Shown one piece after another: positions 62,581-64,000 of a stretch of 64,000 nt of DNA. Numbering within the stretch: the stretch's first letter is position 1; each line of letters opens with the position of its first letter. Both the position numbers and the translations under genes were made by a program. The notes under the pieces were generated by a model. The model did no database searches. It was not told the DNA's origin and was given only the letters and a program-made list of their open reading frames with translations. The stretch lies in contig CATKHW010000281.1 of assembly GCA_949752795.1 (NCBI GenBank), forward strand, positions 124,001-188,000, given 5' to 3'. This DNA is from Hyperoodon ampullatus. Its lineage: Eukaryota > Chordata > Mammalia > Artiodactyla > Ziphiidae.

Positions 62581-64000
62581 AAGGGACTCAAAACCCCATA
62601 TTTCCCGCAGAGGAATATATCTGACTAGTAAGAATCTTAAAACCTATATATTGATATGTCTCCGTAAGGGAATCAAGTGTGTCTAGACTGGCATAAACAT
62701 GGCAGCGAGAATCAGCTCAAACCCACTATAAAAAGGAGTTTCAAAAACAAAACAAAAAACTGGGAAATTCTTTACAATTCCTTCAGGGTCTCTGATGAAA
62801 CCTGGAATGACCTATCTACAATGACAGCTGGATGTGGCATAACGAGGGACACTTGGGACTGAGACGATTGGTGAGATTGGGTGAGCAAATGCAGACCCTT
62901 TAAAGCACAAATGCCTGGCACCCATTCCATGGGTCCCAACTCTCCAGGTTGAAGGGAATATTACCACAGCTATAACATGTACGGGAAACCTAGAGAACAG
63001 ACACACTGTGAATACGAAAGGTTTCTAAAACTCAACGAATAGTCCCTGTCCTGGTGCTCTGGTTTGACTTTCCATCTGCTTTACTATCAACCTCCCAAAT
63101 TGGAGAGACAGCCCCTTTAACCTCCTGGTTCGCACAGGTTGCCAATTTGGCAGAGGATGAAAGGGAAGAGGGAGAACCAATGAGAGAGTAGCTGTTAGGC
63201 ATTTGGACAGGCACATATCACTGGAATTTCCCGGCAGGAAGAAGAATTAAGCAAAGTCTCAGCCACCCACAGGGAACCAGTATAGGTCCCAAACCAAAAT
63301 TTTGGACTTGCGGTCCGCTCACCAAAAACGAGTTGAAAAATGGAGCTCAGGGGCACAGCAATTCACAAACTGGCCGAGTAATAAAGGACAACTATCGTCC
63401 AAAAATCTGTTGAGGGAAGGCAACGAGGCGGACTTGAAAGCGAGGCAGAATAGCAGGAAACAGATTTCAAGAGGTACGTTGGAATCGCCTTTAAAGCACA
63501 GGAAGAGGGGCACAACTTCGACAATGATGCACTTGGCCAAAAAGGGCGTATGCGTTTTCTCCTGAATATATTCAGGAGAAAACGCATACGCCCTTTTTGG
63601 CCAAGCAAGCAAGCGGGCAATGCAAATCTGCACTACAAAGAAGTATCACTTCCCACCGGTCAACAGGGACATCCACAAAATGTGTAAAAACCAGAAAGGT
63701 AATACAGGCCCTGGAGAACAGGGAGCCTTGTTATGCTGATGGGCGGGATGTAAATTGCCAACTGCCTCTCTGGAGGAGTGCATTCTGTTACCTAAAACAA
63801 GTAAACAACGGAGCTACAGAGCCAAGGGCACTTCCAGTCTAGGGAATATACCTTGGGAAAACTGAAAATCAATAAGACAGAGCCACCCCAAAATTTAGGG
63901 CTGCACTGCTTACAAGGACGTCAACTTGGGTACACCTTAAATATGCCAGGAAATATAAAAATGGTTCAAAAAATTGTGGTACTTACGTACGATGGAATAT
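62581..64000 (+). repeat. Unit M37 (C2 copy), truncated by window end
   Basis: Only 1,420 bp are present. Palindrome 63532-63605, perfect. Differs from M35 at few sites (ggacaggcac, ggtaatacagg, caacggagc). The L1 3' UTR is outside the window. Confidence 0.95.
63532..63605. mobile_element. Perfect 74-bp palindrome (M37)
   Basis: HOR C partner of the M35 palindrome, with no change in either arm. Confidence 0.9.

Larger units (their letters stand above)
1..64000 (+). repeat. Tandem satellite array, about 1.74-kb unit, 36.8 copies
   Basis: The motif aagggactca (or a one-base variant) recurs at 1, 1739, 3477, 5216, 6954, 8696, 10434, 12171, 13907, 15644, 17382 and on to 62581, always 1,736-1,742 bp apart. 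Everything between these points aligns unit to unit, so there is no interruption and no inverted unit. Most units carry single sites for XbaI (tctaga), KpnI (ggtacc), NcoI (ccatgg), SpeI (actagt), EcoRV (gatatc) and SacI (gagctc), so digests should give a ladder of about 1.74 kb. Unit composition, direction and L1 content fit the common cetacean satellite, which I recall being described as L1-based; that identity is inferred, not searched. A pericentromeric or terminal heterochromatic location would be expected from the family. Confidence 0.97.
60843..64000 (+). repeat. Higher-order repeat C, copy 2 (cut by window end)
   Basis: This is the second dimer. M34 and M36 differ at roughly ten sites, for example ctaaagctc against ctaaaattc and ccccttta against ccccatta. 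M35 and M37 are similarly close. The dimer may continue past the window. Confidence 0.9.

Noticed and set aside
63319..63633. A 104-codon minus-strand frame crossing the palindrome, present in many units
   Set aside because: It runs antisense to the L1 and through the palindrome, has no recognisable domain, and is shared only because units are recent copies. Several units break it.
1..64000. CRISPR array or bacterial repeat
   Set aside because: Units are 1.7 kb with no short repeat-spacer pattern, and the content is mammalian retrotransposon sequence.
1..64000. Telomeric or simple-sequence repeats at the HOR junctions
   Set aside because: No ttaggg runs or microsatellite expansions were seen; the junctions are in-register unit switches.

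Overview
The whole 64 kb window is one uninterrupted head-to-tail satellite array. I see no host gene, RNA gene, CRISPR array or single-copy sequence. I phase the units on the motif aagggactca. This gives 36 complete units of 1,736-1,742 bp (mostly 1,737-1,739) and a 37th cut off at the window end. All are on the same strand, called M1 to M37 below.

What the unit is made of: the + strand reads as the decayed 3' end of a LINE-1 (L1) retrotransposon. It holds part of the ORF2 C-terminal region, the ORF2 stop at the expected place, an L1 3' UTR of the cetartiodactyl kind, and an A-rich tail that runs into the next unit. About 530 bp before the ORF2 stop the L1 is interrupted by a 74-bp palindrome with no spacer. 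Its outer arm (ttggccaaaaag) resembles the terminal inverted repeat of mammalian mariner elements, so I read it as a MADE1-like miniature element (MITE) carried by every unit. About 170 bp after the A-rich tail are unassigned.

Organism: the L1 3' end is of laurasiatherian, most probably cetartiodactyl, type. The best-known satellite of about 1.7 kb built from L1 is the common cetacean satellite (about 1.58 kb in dolphins, about 1.75 kb in baleen and other whales, from memory). A non-delphinid whale is therefore the most likely source. That is inference; no database was searched.

Layout: three higher-order repeat (HOR) regimes follow one another. (A) 1-17,381 is a ten-unit block (types A1-A10). 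Its first eight units and the start of the ninth recur at 17,382-about 31,370 with only a few differences per unit. (Transition) 31,289-38,243 holds four mosaic units (M19-M22) assembled from pieces of A5, A6, A8 and B types. (B) about 37,900-46,045 recurs at about 48,300-56,475, an offset of 10,430 bp or six units; the non-duplicated 2.3 kb between them is patchwork, including an A1-like unit. (C) from about 57,270 to the end a two-unit, 3,475-bp repeat runs nearly two copies. All three offsets are whole numbers of units, as expected from unequal crossing-over in register. Shorter tracts of foreign unit type inside units look like gene conversion.

Nothing here works as a set of genes. The points of interest are the origin of the unit (L1 plus a mariner-like palindrome), the palindrome's persistence with arm-matched changes, and the very recent turnover recorded in nested HORs and conversion tracts.
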